Source: Candidatus Gastranaerophilales bacterium
GTDB taxonomy: Bacteria; Cyanobacteriota; Vampirovibrionia; Gastranaerophilales; JANQFW01
Assembly: GCA_028280605.1 (NCBI GenBank)
Contig: JANQLL010000003.1
Location: forward strand, 1 to 48,734
Length of the DNA stretch: 48,734 nucleotides
Direction of reading: 5' to 3'
Every line of letters starts with the position of its first letter. Positions within the stretch are counted from its first letter, which is position 1. The notes under the pieces were generated by a model, which was not told the origin of the DNA, did no database searches, and saw only the letters and a list, made by a program, of their open reading frames with translations. A program made the translations under genes and the position numbers. This document shows, piece by piece, positions 38,818-47,524 of this stretch.

Positions 38818-38889
38818 AGCCGGTGATAGGAGTCGAACCTACAACCTACGGTTTACAAAACCGTTGCTCTGCCATTGAGCTACACCGGC
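38818..38889 (-). tRNA. tRNA-Thr (anticodon TGT)
   Basis: Acceptor GCCGGTG/CACCGGC, D-arm GCTC/GAGC, anticodon loop TTTGTAA on ACGGT/ACCGT, T-arm GTAGG/CCTAT. CCA not encoded. First gene of the tRNA-tuf transcript. Confidence 0.96.
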
Positions 38890-38909
38890 AAGTATTTAAT
38901 TGTGGTCTA

Positions 38910-38938
38910 ATCATATAAAGTACAAAGGTCAAAGTCAA
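38910..38938 (-). promoter_or_regulatory. Promoter of the tRNA-tuf-rpsJ cluster
   Basis: Minus strand TTGACT (38933-38938), 17-nt spacer, TATGAT (38910-38915): five of six matches at both boxes, about 20 nt before tRNA-Thr(UGU). Best promoter seen in the window. Confidence 0.8.
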
Positions 38939-39136
38939 TAGTTAAATTTATTTTTTCTTCGTACTATTATAGAAAACCATGAACACAATCTAACTTCAAG
39001 TTTTTTTGATGAATTTTTATTTAATAATTTAAAAAATTTTAATATTTAGGTATATAAAATAAAACAATTTATTAAAATTAGCTTTTAGCTTTTTACCAGC
39101 ATAACTGATTTACTCAATATTTTATTTTATCTGCAG

Positions 39137-40036
39137 CTAGGTCATTATTAGTTCTTGACTAGCCAAGTGATTAGAAAAATTAGTTAGCCCAAAACCCATT
39201 TTAATAATTTTTTCTTGCAATTTATGATCTAAAATAGATTTAAGCTCAACATACCTTGATTCACCCTTTAAGCAATCAGGCCCAGATGGAATATAAGGAT
39301 GTACCAAAATCTCTGCCAAACAATGACTATCTAAATTTTTCACACCATATTCTATTGTTTGAGAGTCCATAAAGCCTGTATAACCTACACCTATTAAATA
39401 ATCATTTATTTTTATTCCATATTGCTCTGCGGTTCTTTTATTACATCGAGTCATAAAATTTAAAAGTGCTACCTTAATAAGGTTAGTAGGGTACCAAAAG
39501 TTAAAATGCTTAGACAAGCTAGGTATCATATAAAATTTTTCATACTGAGTTCTTACATAAGGTATATTATACTCTTTTGCCAATTTACAAACTATTTCAA
39601 AAATAGCAGGTATAGCGTGCGTATGCACATGCGAGTTTAAATGATCTACCTCAGTATAGTAAAGAACCTTTTCGATCTGACCCCTAAAATCATCTTCTAT
39701 TTCTCTTAAAAGAGTTTTATTTCTACTATTAAAAAGCAGGCTATGAAAACTATGTTTATAAGTACCATCATTCTTACACAATAAAGAATTTTCCAAATTC
39801 TTATTTCGTAAGGTTTTACCTTCAATAATATTTAAATGTACACCTATACCAAGTTCTGGACATTGAGGAAGCACTTCATTTATTGCATGGTCAAATGCAT
39901 CTCCATTTGCACACAAACAGGTATTAGTTAAAAAACCTTCTTTAAATCCAATCAAAACCGCATTGTTTAAACCAATACTCATACCAAAATCATCGGCTGT
40001 AATTATTAACTTTTTTTTACATTTATTAGTTTGCAT
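39137..40036 (-). CDS. ChbG/YdjC-family carbohydrate deacetylase (HpnK-like), 299 aa
   Basis: Family members remove N-acetyl groups from amino sugars or chito-oligosaccharides using a metal held by Asp and His. Seen here: ITADDFGMS with D15-D16, GVHLN with H67, D131-H132 and the HxHxH set at 136-140, and a later LVHPYIPSGP. No signal peptide. Divergent from an ArnC-like glycosyltransferase, so it may deacylate a polyprenyl-phosphate-linked amino sugar, a role analogous to ArnD (inference). Confidence 0.85.
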   Translation of the reverse strand: MQTNKCKKKLIITADDFGMSIGLNNAVLIGFKEGFLTNTCLCANGDAFDHAINEVLPQCPELGIGVHLNIIEGKTLRNKNLENSLLCKNDGTYKHSFHSLLFNSRNKTLLREIEDDFRGQIEKVLYYTEVDHLNSHVHTHAIPAIFEIVCKLAKEYNIPYVRTQYEKFYMIPSLSKHFNFWYPTNLIKVALLNFMTRCNKRTAEQYGIKINDYLIGVGYTGFMDSQTIEYGVKNLDSHCLAEILVHPYIPSGPDCLKGESRYVELKSILDHKLQEKIIKMGFGLTNFSNHLASQELIMT

Positions 40037-40159
40037 ACATATTAGCTTTTTATAATATTTTAAAAATTTAATTGTAATTAATTATGAAACATACTATCTT
40101 TTTTCTATTATCTTATTTTATAATAAAAATATAAAAAATAATAACAAGAGAGTTGAAAA

Positions 40160-41113
40160 ATGTCATGTCCAATTTTAGCAATAGTTATTCCTTGTTTAAA
40201 TGAACAAGACTTAATTGAAAAAACTGTAAAAAAGCTACTAGAGCAAATAAATAAACTTTCTAAGTTAGGTAAAATAAGCAGTTCAAGTTTTTTATACTTA
40301 ATTGATGATGGAAGTACTGACAATACCTGGCAAATAATGCAACAGCTTCATAAAGAAAATTCACAGGTAAAAGTATTAAAACTGGCAAGAAATTTTGGTA
40401 ATCAAAACGCTATGCTTGCTGGTCTTTTAAGCGTGCAAGAACTCAGCGTTGATTGTATTATCACTATAGATGCTGATTTACAACAAGACGAAAATGCCAT
40501 TATAGAGTTTATTGAAAAATATAAAAACGGTGCAGATATTGTTTGCGGCATCAGAAACGACAGAGATACTGATTCTTTTATCAAAAAACATACCGCACTT
40601 ATGTTTTATAAATTAATGAACGCTATGGGAGTTAAAATTACAAAAAATCATTCAGACTATAGGCTTATAAGCAAAAAAGTGCTTGATGTTTTATGTCAGT
40701 ACAATGAGGTAAACCTTTTTTTAAGAGGAATATTTAATGAAATAGGTTTTAAAAAAGACTATGTTTTTTTTGATGTAAGAGACAGAGCTATAGGTGAATC
40801 CAGATACACATTCAGAAGTCTTTTTTCTCTTGCATTAAATGGTATTATTTCTTTTAGTGTAGTGCCATTAAGAGTTGTAGGTGTTTTAGGGTTATTAATG
40901 GCTTTATTCAGTTTTATTTTTGGTATTGAAGTTCTTATAGAGAAGTATATATTAGGTACTACAATACCGGGTTGGACTACTATAGTATTAGCAATATTAT
41001 TTATTGGAGGTATGCAAATTTTTTGTATTGGCATTATAGGAGAATACTTAGGACAAACCTATAAAGAAGTGAAGGCCCGCCCCAGATTTATTAAAGATAC
41101 AGAATTACTTTAA
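40160..41113 (+). CDS. Polyprenyl-phosphate glycosyltransferase (GT2, ArnC/GtrB-like), 317 aa
   Basis: Transfers a sugar from a nucleotide donor to undecaprenyl phosphate at the inner face of the membrane. GT2 motifs: IVIPCLNEQ at the start, DDGSTDNT (49-56), metal-binding DAD (104-106, TIDADLQQD), and the YRLISKKVLD segment. Two transmembrane helices near 232-258 and 270-297 (WTTIVLAILFIGGMQIFCIG) as in ArnC/GtrB. Its convergent neighbour is an ArnT-like enzyme. Confidence 0.92.
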   Translation: MSCPILAIVIPCLNEQDLIEKTVKKLLEQINKLSKLGKISSSSFLYLIDDGSTDNTWQIMQQLHKENSQVKVLKLARNFGNQNAMLAGLLSVQELSVDCIITIDADLQQDENAIIEFIEKYKNGADIVCGIRNDRDTDSFIKKHTALMFYKLMNAMGVKITKNHSDYRLISKKVLDVLCQYNEVNLFLRGIFNEIGFKKDYVFFDVRDRAIGESRYTFRSLFSLALNGIISFSVVPLRVVGVLGLLMALFSFIFGIEVLIEKYILGTTIPGWTTIVLAILFIGGMQIFCIGIIGEYLGQTYKEVKARPRFIKDTELL

Positions 41114-41121
41114 TTAAAGCT

Positions 41122-42828
41122 TTATTGCTTCTTCACAACTGATACACTGGCTACTAAACTATATTTAACTCCTTTCTTTATTACTTTATAATTAATATTT
41201 TTTGAAATATCTTTTATAGTCTTATTTTTGAGGATAACAAAAGAACTTTTACTACTTTTCAAAAGGCTCTCCAGCTTATCCAAATCAGGAGCAACAACCC
41301 AGTGAACCTTATTAGAATAAGCCCACAATGTGCTTGGCCTTACACCATAATTAAATGTTATAAGCTGAGAGTTTTTAACGTTTCTTACATAGTGAGCATA
41401 ATCAACCAGCTCTTTTTGCCCGCCATGGTAAACAATAGGCAAAACCTGATTTAACGTTATAAATAAAACCCCTGCCATAAACACAACCTGCGTGGCAAAC
41501 AAATGTATTCTCTTGTTTAAATGCAAAAATATCAAACTAAACAAAGGAACTACTATAAACCAAGTACAGACCTGATCTTTAAGTACAGAAATATCTATAA
41601 GTATCTTATGAACAAATTTTGGCACAATAAACAACCCGACAGCTACTGCTATAAAACAAAGTATAGTTTGAAGATATACAGAAGCTTTTATACCTGCTTT
41701 ATTTTTACCCTCTGCTATATACTTATACCAGTAATAACCTGTTAGCATAGATACTGCAGGAAACAATGGAAGTATATAAGTCGGTAATTTAGTACTGGCA
41801 GCACTAAAAAACATAAAAGTGAATAAAAAGTAGCTGGTTATCAAACAAAGGAAAAGTTCTATTTTAGCGCAGGGAGAGATTATTTCTTTTATATTTTTAA
41901 AAGTATTATTACGTTTTAAATTATTAAAAATATCTTTAATTGATGATATTAAATAAGCTATAAAAGAAAATATCCAGGGGAAAAATCCTACAATAAATAC
42001 CGGAATAAAAAAGTAAACAGGTTCTTTTCTACCAAGATTTTCAGAGTTAATAAAACGTGCAAAATGATGCTTAATAAAATACTCATTTATAAACGCCATA
42101 CCGTGCTCTTGATACATTAAAACATGCCAGGGCAAGATAGTAGCAAAGAATATAAGCATACCCGGAAGTATATTTATCGGTTTAAGCATTTCTTTTAATT
42201 TATTGGCCTGGATAGCTGCAACACCCAATACTGCAAAAGAAATCACTACGCCGGGAAGCCCCTTTGCCAAAACAGCAAGTGCACTAAAGAAATATGCACT
42301 CCACCAATAATATTTTTTATATTTATCTTCTGCAAAAAATGCTAATAAGCCACTATATATTGTAGAGGCAATAAAAGCTGAAAGAATCAAATCCAAAATG
42401 GCAATATGAGACAACATCAAAAATTGAATGCTCGAAACTAATATAAGAGCGCTTATCAAGCCAAAAACACGAGAGATTATAGTTTTACCCAGGTGATAGG
42501 TATAAAGCGTTATAAATGTTGCGATTAAAGCAATCGGAAATCGAGCTGCAAATTCGCTCACCTTGCCAAATAACATATATGAAAGCGCCAATAGCCAAAA
42601 ATATAAAGGCGGCTTCTCAAAAAACGGTTCATAATTTAGGCTGATAGTAAGCCAGCCTGACTTATCAAGTATTTCTCTGGCCATAGATGCGTATCTGGTT
42701 TCATCTACATCCAGCAATGGGTAATCACCAAGCTGATGAAAAAAAAATATATAACAAATTAAAAATAAGCCAACTGTTGCAAACTGCTCAGGATGCCTTT
42801 TAAACAATTCAGTAACTTTACCAATCAT
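41122..42828 (-). CDS. ArnT-like polyprenyl-phosphate sugar transferase (GT83/PMT-2), 568 aa
   Basis: Multi-spanning membrane enzyme moving a lipid-linked sugar onto an acceptor such as lipid A. The catalytic-type motif DVDETRYASM lies in the first periplasmic loop (D42, E43 in this numbering), with later GKVSEFAARFPIALIAT and ILPWHVLMYQEHG typical of ArnT/PMT. About 11-12 hydrophobic segments, then a soluble C-terminal domain. The frame opens 33 bases earlier (42861), but ATG 42828 has AGGAG seven bases upstream and is preferred. Divergent from the GtrA-like gene. Confidence 0.9.
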   Translation of the reverse strand: MIGKVTELFKRHPEQFATVGLFLICYIFFFHQLGDYPLLDVDETRYASMAREILDKSGWLTISLNYEPFFEKPPLYFWLLALSYMLFGKVSEFAARFPIALIATFITLYTYHLGKTIISRVFGLISALILVSSIQFLMLSHIAILDLILSAFIASTIYSGLLAFFAEDKYKKYYWWSAYFFSALAVLAKGLPGVVISFAVLGVAAIQANKLKEMLKPINILPGMLIFFATILPWHVLMYQEHGMAFINEYFIKHHFARFINSENLGRKEPVYFFIPVFIVGFFPWIFSFIAYLISSIKDIFNNLKRNNTFKNIKEIISPCAKIELFLCLITSYFLFTFMFFSAASTKLPTYILPLFPAVSMLTGYYWYKYIAEGKNKAGIKASVYLQTILCFIAVAVGLFIVPKFVHKILIDISVLKDQVCTWFIVVPLFSLIFLHLNKRIHLFATQVVFMAGVLFITLNQVLPIVYHGGQKELVDYAHYVRNVKNSQLITFNYGVRPSTLWAYSNKVHWVVAPDLDKLESLLKSSKSSFVILKNKTIKDISKNINYKVIKKGVKYSLVASVSVVKKQ

Positions 42829-42926
42829 TCTTCTCTCCTGCTTACCTAAATATTTTACCATTTTACATAAAATATATTTTTACATAAAATATATTTTATA
42901 CTTGATGAATTTACTGAGGTTCGTTT

Positions 42927-43307
42927 TTGAGAATTTTACTTTCACAGTATTACAGATATGTTTTAGCCGGGATTATTGTTACTGGCTTTGACTTTATTAT
43001 TTTAATTGCTCTAACAGAGTTATTACAAGTTTATTATTTGATATCAGCTTGTTTTGGGTATATATTTGCTTCGGTTTTACATTATTTTTTAAGTATCAAT
43101 TATATTTTCAATAAAAGAATTTTAAAAAATAAATATTCAGAATTTTTTATATTCTTTTTAATCGGAGTTATAAGCCTTATACTTTTTGAAATACTTATTT
43201 ACTTTTTTACTGAGCAAATGAAGCTTCATTATGTATCATCAAAAATTGTAATTACAGGCTTATTGTTTACATTCAATTTTATCCTTCGAAAATATATCCT
43301 ATTTTGA
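42927..43307 (+). CDS. GtrA-like membrane protein, 126 aa (TTG start)
   Basis: Four predicted transmembrane helices: YVLAGIIVTGFDFIILIAL, YLISACFGYIFASVLHYFLS, FFIFFLIGVISLILFEILI and IVITGLLFTFNFILRKYI; FNFxxRKYxxF is the family signature. GtrA proteins are thought to flip polyprenyl-phosphate sugars. TTG 42927 is fixed by TGAGGTT at about 42914-42920. Likely works with the ArnC- and ArnT-like neighbours. Confidence 0.88.
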   Translation: MRILLSQYYRYVLAGIIVTGFDFIILIALTELLQVYYLISACFGYIFASVLHYFLSINYIFNKRILKNKYSEFFIFFLIGVISLILFEILIYFFTEQMKLHYVSSKIVITGLLFTFNFILRKYILF

Positions 43308-43330
43308 AGAGATAGTATGCTGAACTTTAC

Positions 43331-44356
43331 TTAAGGGTTTGGCAAAACAACACTTATACCGCTTTCTAACTCGATAGGATTGTAAGATTCATTCACATAA
43401 AAATTGCCCCATCTTGGATTTCTTACAAATACGCTTCCGTAATCAACAATTTTATCATCTACAAAATTGTTGGGCATAGCGTCAACATAATAGATACCAT
43501 GTCCATTACGATCTTTTTTATGCTTTAAAATACGTTCTTGTATATCAGCTTCATTTTTTGAGGATTTATCAACCAGCTCTTCAATAATTATTTCCGAGTC
43601 TATATCTGCGTAGAAAAACTTTGCAAAAGACTCTTCTGCAAGGTGATCATTTTCTTTTATATAGGCAGCGGTATTTACTTCTGCTAAAAATCCCTGACGA
43701 AGTGCCGGATTGTTCTCCATTGCTATAATTCTGTCATCAACAATATTTTTATCAAATACTTTCATTGCGTATTTTTTTCCATCAACTTCAAAAGCGTAAA
43801 CCTTGGCAAATGAGCCACTTCCAATTTTTTTTAACTTTACCCCTTCAGCTAATTTATCAGGAAAGTCCTTTTTTCTTATATGCTTAGCTATTGATGCTAT
43901 TTTCTCTGGATTCAACTTTGGCCTCTTTGTTGCCCAGGGTAATGCTCCTACTATTTTTTCTGTGTCTTTTGGTAGTAATTCTAAATATTTTCTTGCATCA
44001 TCCGGTGAGTAAAACAATAATTTAGAAAAGCCATCGGATACAGGAGTTTTACTTTCTCTACATTTTTGCAATATTTTTGAACATTTTAACTTATCTGCTA
44101 CTCTTCTTGCTTCTAGTCCTCGGACGTGTCTTTGAATGTTTATTGCTGCATCTATCTTCCTTCTACCTTCAATGCTCATACTCTCCTCATAAGATCTTAG
44201 TGCTACCGGAGTATCAACTTGACCGGACATTTTTCTTGAAGGCGCTCTTTTAACTGCAGCGCTAACTTGTTCTGTTTTTCTATGAGTGGCATAATCTATA
44301 AAATCTTTTACTCTTCCGCTAAATTGCCTTCCTAACTGGAAACCGACTCTAAACAT
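43331..44356 (-). CDS. Protein-kinase-like protein with an IQ (calmodulin-binding) motif, 341 aa
   Basis: Residues 74-84 read IQRHVRGLEAR, an exact match to the IQxxxRGxxxR consensus that binds calmodulin or myosin light chains in eukaryotes. From about 172 a compact kinase fold follows: glycine loop IGSGSFAKVY (178-187), K199 in YAMKVF, a hinge near IIIEELVD, catalytic-loop-like YYVDAMPNNFV with D292 and N297, and DYG (305-307) for DFG. The C-lobe is very short (ends 34 residues after DYG), so substrate binding is unusual; similarity to small-molecule or effector kinases is possible. No signal peptide. GGGAG precedes the ATG. A host-directed effector is a hypothesis only. Confidence 0.75.
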   Translation of the reverse strand: MFRVGFQLGRQFSGRVKDFIDYATHRKTEQVSAAVKRAPSRKMSGQVDTPVALRSYEESMSIEGRRKIDAAINIQRHVRGLEARRVADKLKCSKILQKCRESKTPVSDGFSKLLFYSPDDARKYLELLPKDTEKIVGALPWATKRPKLNPEKIASIAKHIRKKDFPDKLAEGVKLKKIGSGSFAKVYAFEVDGKKYAMKVFDKNIVDDRIIAMENNPALRQGFLAEVNTAAYIKENDHLAEESFAKFFYADIDSEIIIEELVDKSSKNEADIQERILKHKKDRNGHGIYYVDAMPNNFVDDKIVDYGSVFVRNPRWGNFYVNESYNPIELESGISVVLPNP

Positions 44357-44470
44357 TTTACTTAACTCCCTTCTAATGTAATAGATTTTTATAAATAGTA
44401 AAAATAAACATTTTCAGGTTTTGCCTTATTAATGTAACTTTTTTGTTACTGCTTTATTAAAGGAGCTGCT

Positions 44471-44527
44471 ATGCTTTTTCATAACCTATCATTTGATTTT
44501 CTTTTTTATGAATATATTATTTTTTAG
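44471..44527 (+). CDS. Tiny candidate ORF, 18 aa (possible leader peptide)
   Basis: ATG preceded by AAAGGAG at ideal spacing (44458-44464); encodes MLFHNLSFDFLFYEYIIF, very rich in Phe, Tyr, Leu and Ile. The ribosome-binding site is the main argument. It could be a leader peptide, a modified-peptide precursor or chance. Confidence 0.3.
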   Translation: MLFHNLSFDFLFYEYIIF

Positions 44528-44578
44528 ATATAAAGATAATTTAAAATAATAAAATAAAATAATAAAAAACAAAGTTTT

Positions 44579-44668
44579 ATGAAAAAGAAACATTGTTTTA
44601 TATTTATAATCATGTTATGTTCCTTCATGCAAAAGAAATTAATAATTTCAATGGATGAAAAAAACTAA
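44579..44668 (+). CDS. Tiny candidate ORF, 29 aa, membrane-peptide-like
   Basis: Encodes MKKKHCFIFIIMLCSFMQKK then LIISMDEKN: three Lys, a hydrophobic stretch with two Cys, charged tail. No Shine-Dalgarno. It lies 83 bases before the radical SAM gene. Weak. Confidence 0.2.
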   Translation: MKKKHCFIFIIMLCSFMQKKLIISMDEKN

Positions 44669-44751
44669 AAAAAATAGATAGAAAGCACATTACAAAACTA
44701 AACAGAAAAAATATTTTAATAGATTAATAAGACATTCTGGAGGCTATACAG

Positions 44752-45876
44752 GTGAAATTTACGTTATGTATTACCAAAGATTGTAACTTGACATGCAGTT
44801 ATTGTTATTCCGGTGCAAAAGCTAATGAGGCTATGAGTTTTGATACTGCAAAAAAAATTGTTGATTATGCGTTTAAAATAATACCCGAAGGGGAAAAACT
44901 GGAGTTCAACTTTTTTGGGGGAGAACCGTTATTATATTTTGATTTGATAAAACAAATAGTTTCTTATATTAGAAATAAAGAGAAAGATAGTAATACCAAA
45001 ACATTATTAAATATAACAACAAACGGTACGGTTTTTTCTAAAGAAATAATTGAGTATTTGTTAGCGGAAAAATTTCATATTGCGTTCAGTATTGACGGAC
45101 CTAAACATATACATGATAAAAACAGGAAATTTACTGAGGGAAAAGGGTCTTTTGATAGTGCATTTGAAAACCTTATGGGAGCAAAAGACAGCTTAAATGA
45201 TTTTCAAGTTAATGCTGTGTATGGGCCGGATACGCTTTCTGGGTTGCCGGAGACGTTTAAGTTTTTTATTGATAATGATATAAGTTCAATACATTTGAAT
45301 CCTAATGTTTGTACTAAGTGGGATGATGATATATTTGAGGTTTTTAAAGATGTTTATTCTGAAATTGCTGATATATATATAGATAGTTATAGAAAAGGAA
45401 ATGAAATCGCTCTTAATCTAATTGATAATAAGGTGATACTTTTCTTGAAAAAGGGATATGAAGAAACCGACAAGTGCGGTAAAGGAGAACTGGAAAGGGC
45501 TTTTACTGCCAGCGGTGATGTATATCATTGTGAGAGACTTTCCGGCAATGAAAATAACAAAAAGTTTTGTCTTGGCAATATAGATAAGCCGGATAATATT
45601 ATGAGTCCTTGCCATATTGTTAAGTCGGAAGGGCCTAATTTAAAATGTCTGGAGTGCAAGTTTAACAAGTATTGTATGAATTGGTGCCAGTGCACAAACT
45701 TTTATACAAGCGGCCACCCAAACAAGGTTAGTGAAATGATGTGTGCTTGTGAGCAGGCTGCGATTATGGCAGCTAAAAAAGTATATTTAACACTATATGA
45801 AGAAAACAATGAGCTTTTTGTTGACCATTATATGCAATATCTTAAAAATGCATATAACTGCGGGTTATTTAATTAG
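44752..45876 (+). CDS. Radical SAM/SPASM peptide-maturase-type enzyme, 374 aa
   Basis: The radical SAM [4Fe-4S] motif CxxxCxxC is C11-C15-C18 (CNLTCSYC); GGEP at 56-59 holds SAM. The C-terminal SPASM domain shows C299-x2-C302-x5-C308-x3-C312 plus C242, C260, C331 and C333 for two auxiliary clusters. Such enzymes modify ribosomal peptides or sulfatases; a reactive-Cys sulfatase is not seen here. Start is GTG 44752 with TGGAGG eight bases upstream. It is followed 62 nt later by a 135-aa gene, its probable partner or substrate. Confidence 0.92.
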   Translation: MKFTLCITKDCNLTCSYCYSGAKANEAMSFDTAKKIVDYAFKIIPEGEKLEFNFFGGEPLLYFDLIKQIVSYIRNKEKDSNTKTLLNITTNGTVFSKEIIEYLLAEKFHIAFSIDGPKHIHDKNRKFTEGKGSFDSAFENLMGAKDSLNDFQVNAVYGPDTLSGLPETFKFFIDNDISSIHLNPNVCTKWDDDIFEVFKDVYSEIADIYIDSYRKGNEIALNLIDNKVILFLKKGYEETDKCGKGELERAFTASGDVYHCERLSGNENNKKFCLGNIDKPDNIMSPCHIVKSEGPNLKCLECKFNKYCMNWCQCTNFYTSGHPNKVSEMMCACEQAAIMAAKKVYLTLYEENNELFVDHYMQYLKNAYNCGLFN

Positions 45877-45938
45877 TAGTGACATAAGGTGAATGTTATC
45901 ACCATTTTACGAGTATATAAGAAGTAGAGGAGAAGATT

Positions 45939-46346
45939 ATGACTGACCATTTAAAGTTCAAAGCTGAGATAGAGTTTGATGGATCTATTGCTGAATTTGA
46001 AGAGTTAGCTAACAGTATTTTAAAAGCTAATTGTCGTATTAAAGTTGATGAGTTTCCTTTTCCATGGGGCGGTAAAAACGGTGGCTGGCCTGTACCTGTA
46101 GAAAGACTTATCAAAATTGAAAAATATCTTCAGGAGCAACCGAGAATAAGACTTATTAAAGACTTAGCAGGTGGTATAAGAATTTCTCATATTCACTTGA
46201 AAGACGAAATTGTTATGGTTGACAGAAAAATATTTAGAGACATTATGGGAGATGTTGCAAGAGAATTAGCTGAAAGCCTTGCTGATGAAGTGGAATACGT
46301 ACAAGCAGTTAATGCTATAAACCATTTATCTCATAAATGTAAATAA
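45939..46346 (+). CDS. Hypothetical protein linked to the radical SAM enzyme, 135 aa
   Basis: Family not identified. N-terminal beta-alpha unit (KFKAEIEFDGSIAEFEELAN), a striking aromatic/Gly/Pro patch FPFPWGGKNGGWPVP (39-53), then GGIRISHIHLKDEIVMVD and a helical tail. Two Cys (32, 134). The patch and operon position make it a candidate substrate or chaperone of the radical SAM enzyme, though it is long for a peptide precursor. Strong GAGGAG ribosome-binding site. Confidence 0.65.
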   Translation: MTDHLKFKAEIEFDGSIAEFEELANSILKANCRIKVDEFPFPWGGKNGGWPVPVERLIKIEKYLQEQPRIRLIKDLAGGIRISHIHLKDEIVMVDRKIFRDIMGDVARELAESLADEVEYVQAVNAINHLSHKCK

Positions 46347-46378
46347 TAAGCTTTATTTCTTAAGCTAAAACACCGCTT

Positions 46379-46412
46379 AGAGGGACTATTATTAGTAGTT
46401 CCTCTAATTTTC
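46379..46412 (+). terminator. Terminator after the radical SAM operon (convergent with oppD-like gene)
   Basis: Ten-base-pair stem 46379-46388 / 46396-46405 with one G-U and a 7-nt loop, followed by AATTTT. Also usable as the end of the minus-strand ABC gene. Confidence 0.75.
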
Positions 46413-47363
46413 TTAATATAAATAACATTTAACCGTGTGACCATCTATATCTTTGGATTGCGGGTCAATTGCTTTACATTTATCCATTACAAATTTACAT
46501 CTTGGGTTGAAATTGCACCCTTGGATATCTTCAAAAATATCAGGCGGTTGGCCTTCTATGGGCTCAAGCTTTTGAGCTTTGGTTGTTGGGACTGAATTTA
46601 ACAAGCCCTTTGTATATGGATGCATTGGGTTATTAAACAAGTCTTTAACTGCTGCTTGCTCTACAACCTTACCTGAGTACAATACTGCTACTTGATCCGC
46701 CAGTTCTGCTATTACTCCCAAATCGTGAGTAATTAAAATCATTGATTTATCTTCTTTTTTCAGGATATCTTTTATTAGTTTCATAATTTGGGCTTGGACT
46801 GTAACATCGAGTGCGGTTGTTGGCTCATCTGCTATTAAAATATCAGGATTACAGCATAAAGCCATTGCTATTAAAACTCTTTGCCTCATCCCTCCTGAAA
46901 ACTGATGAGGGTAATCTTTTAATCTGTTTGCGGCATCTGGTATTTGCACTTTTTCGAGCATTTCTACGGCTATAGCATTTGCTTCTTTTTTATTTTTTTT
47001 CTGGTGCAGTTGTATAACTTCTACTATTTGGTTCCCTATTGTGTATAGGGGATTTAATGAAGTTAGTGGGTCTTGAGGTATTACTGCTATTTTATTGCCT
47101 CTTATTGATTGGATTTCTTTTTTATTAAGATTTAGCAGGTTTTTGCCATCGTAGAAAATTTCGCCGGAGATTATTTGTCCGTTAGGCGGGAGCAAATTTA
47201 TTATTGACATTGAGGTTACGCTTTTGCCGCAGCCTGATTCGCCTACTATACCCAGTATTTCTCCTTTTTTTAGAGAGAGATTTATATCGTATACAACTTG
47301 ATAGAGTTGTGAACTTATTGTAAAACCTACGTTTAAGTCTTTAATTTCTAATATATTTTGCAT
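46413..47363 (-). CDS. Oligo/dipeptide ABC transporter ATP-binding protein (OppD/DppD type), 316 aa
   Basis: Powers peptide import. Walker A GESGCGKS (40-47), Q-loop [10 protein letters not shown], signature FSGGMRQRV, Walker B ILIADEP, H-loop ITHDLG. The C-terminal oligopeptide extension includes [11 protein letters not shown] and a Cys-containing end ([19 protein letters not shown]), which in relatives binds an Fe-S cluster. No permease, binding protein or OppF partner is in this window, so the rest of the system must lie elsewhere. No clear ribosome-binding site. Confidence 0.93.
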   Translation of the reverse strand: MQNILEIKDLNVGFTISSQLYQVVYDINLSLKKGEILGIVGESGCGKSVTSMSIINLLPPNGQIISGEIFYDGKNLLNLNKKEIQSIRGNKIAVIPQDPLTSLNPLYTIGNQIVEVIQLHQKKNKKEANAIAVEMLEKVQIPDAANRLKDYPHQFSGGMRQRVLIAMALCCNPDILIADEPTTALDVTVQAQIMKLIKDILKKEDKSMILITHDLGVIAELADQVAVLYSGKVVEQAAVKDLFNNPMHPYTKGLLNSVPTTKAQKLEPIEGQPPDIFEDIQGCNFNPRCKFVMDKCKAIDPQSKDIDGHTVKCYLY

Positions 47364-47439
47364 AACTTTAATACCAAATTTCTTATTTCTTGACTTATCT
47401 TAATTTTATCTAAGTATATAAATATATAATAACACATGT

Positions 47440-47490
47440 AAAAAAATGCAACGATAAACTCCCCTTTACCTAGTGGAAAGTTCACCATTG
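47440..47490 (-). terminator. Structured terminator after copy 2 of the unknown gene
   Basis: On the minus strand CAATGGTGAACTTTCC (47475-47490) pairs with GGGGAGTTTATCGTTG (47449-47464) over 16 bp with several G-U pairs, a 10-nt loop, then seven T (47440-47446). The 3' arm resembles that of copy 1, while the 5' arm differs but still pairs. Confidence 0.75.
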
Positions 47491-47524
47491 TCTATTATAT
47501 TTTTAATTTTCACATCATAGCCCG

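Larger units (their letters stand above)
44357..44751 (+). other. AT-rich leader of the radical SAM gene with two tiny candidate ORFs
   Basis: A small GTAAC/GTTAC hairpin at 44434-44449, the candidate ORFs at 44471 and 44579, and otherwise A/T-rich sequence. The real radical SAM start has TGGAGG at 44738-44743. No clear promoter boxes. Confidence 0.5.

Noticed and set aside
42829..42861. Upstream ATG of the ArnT-like gene
   Set aside because: No ribosome-binding site; ATG 42828 has AGGAG at the right distance.
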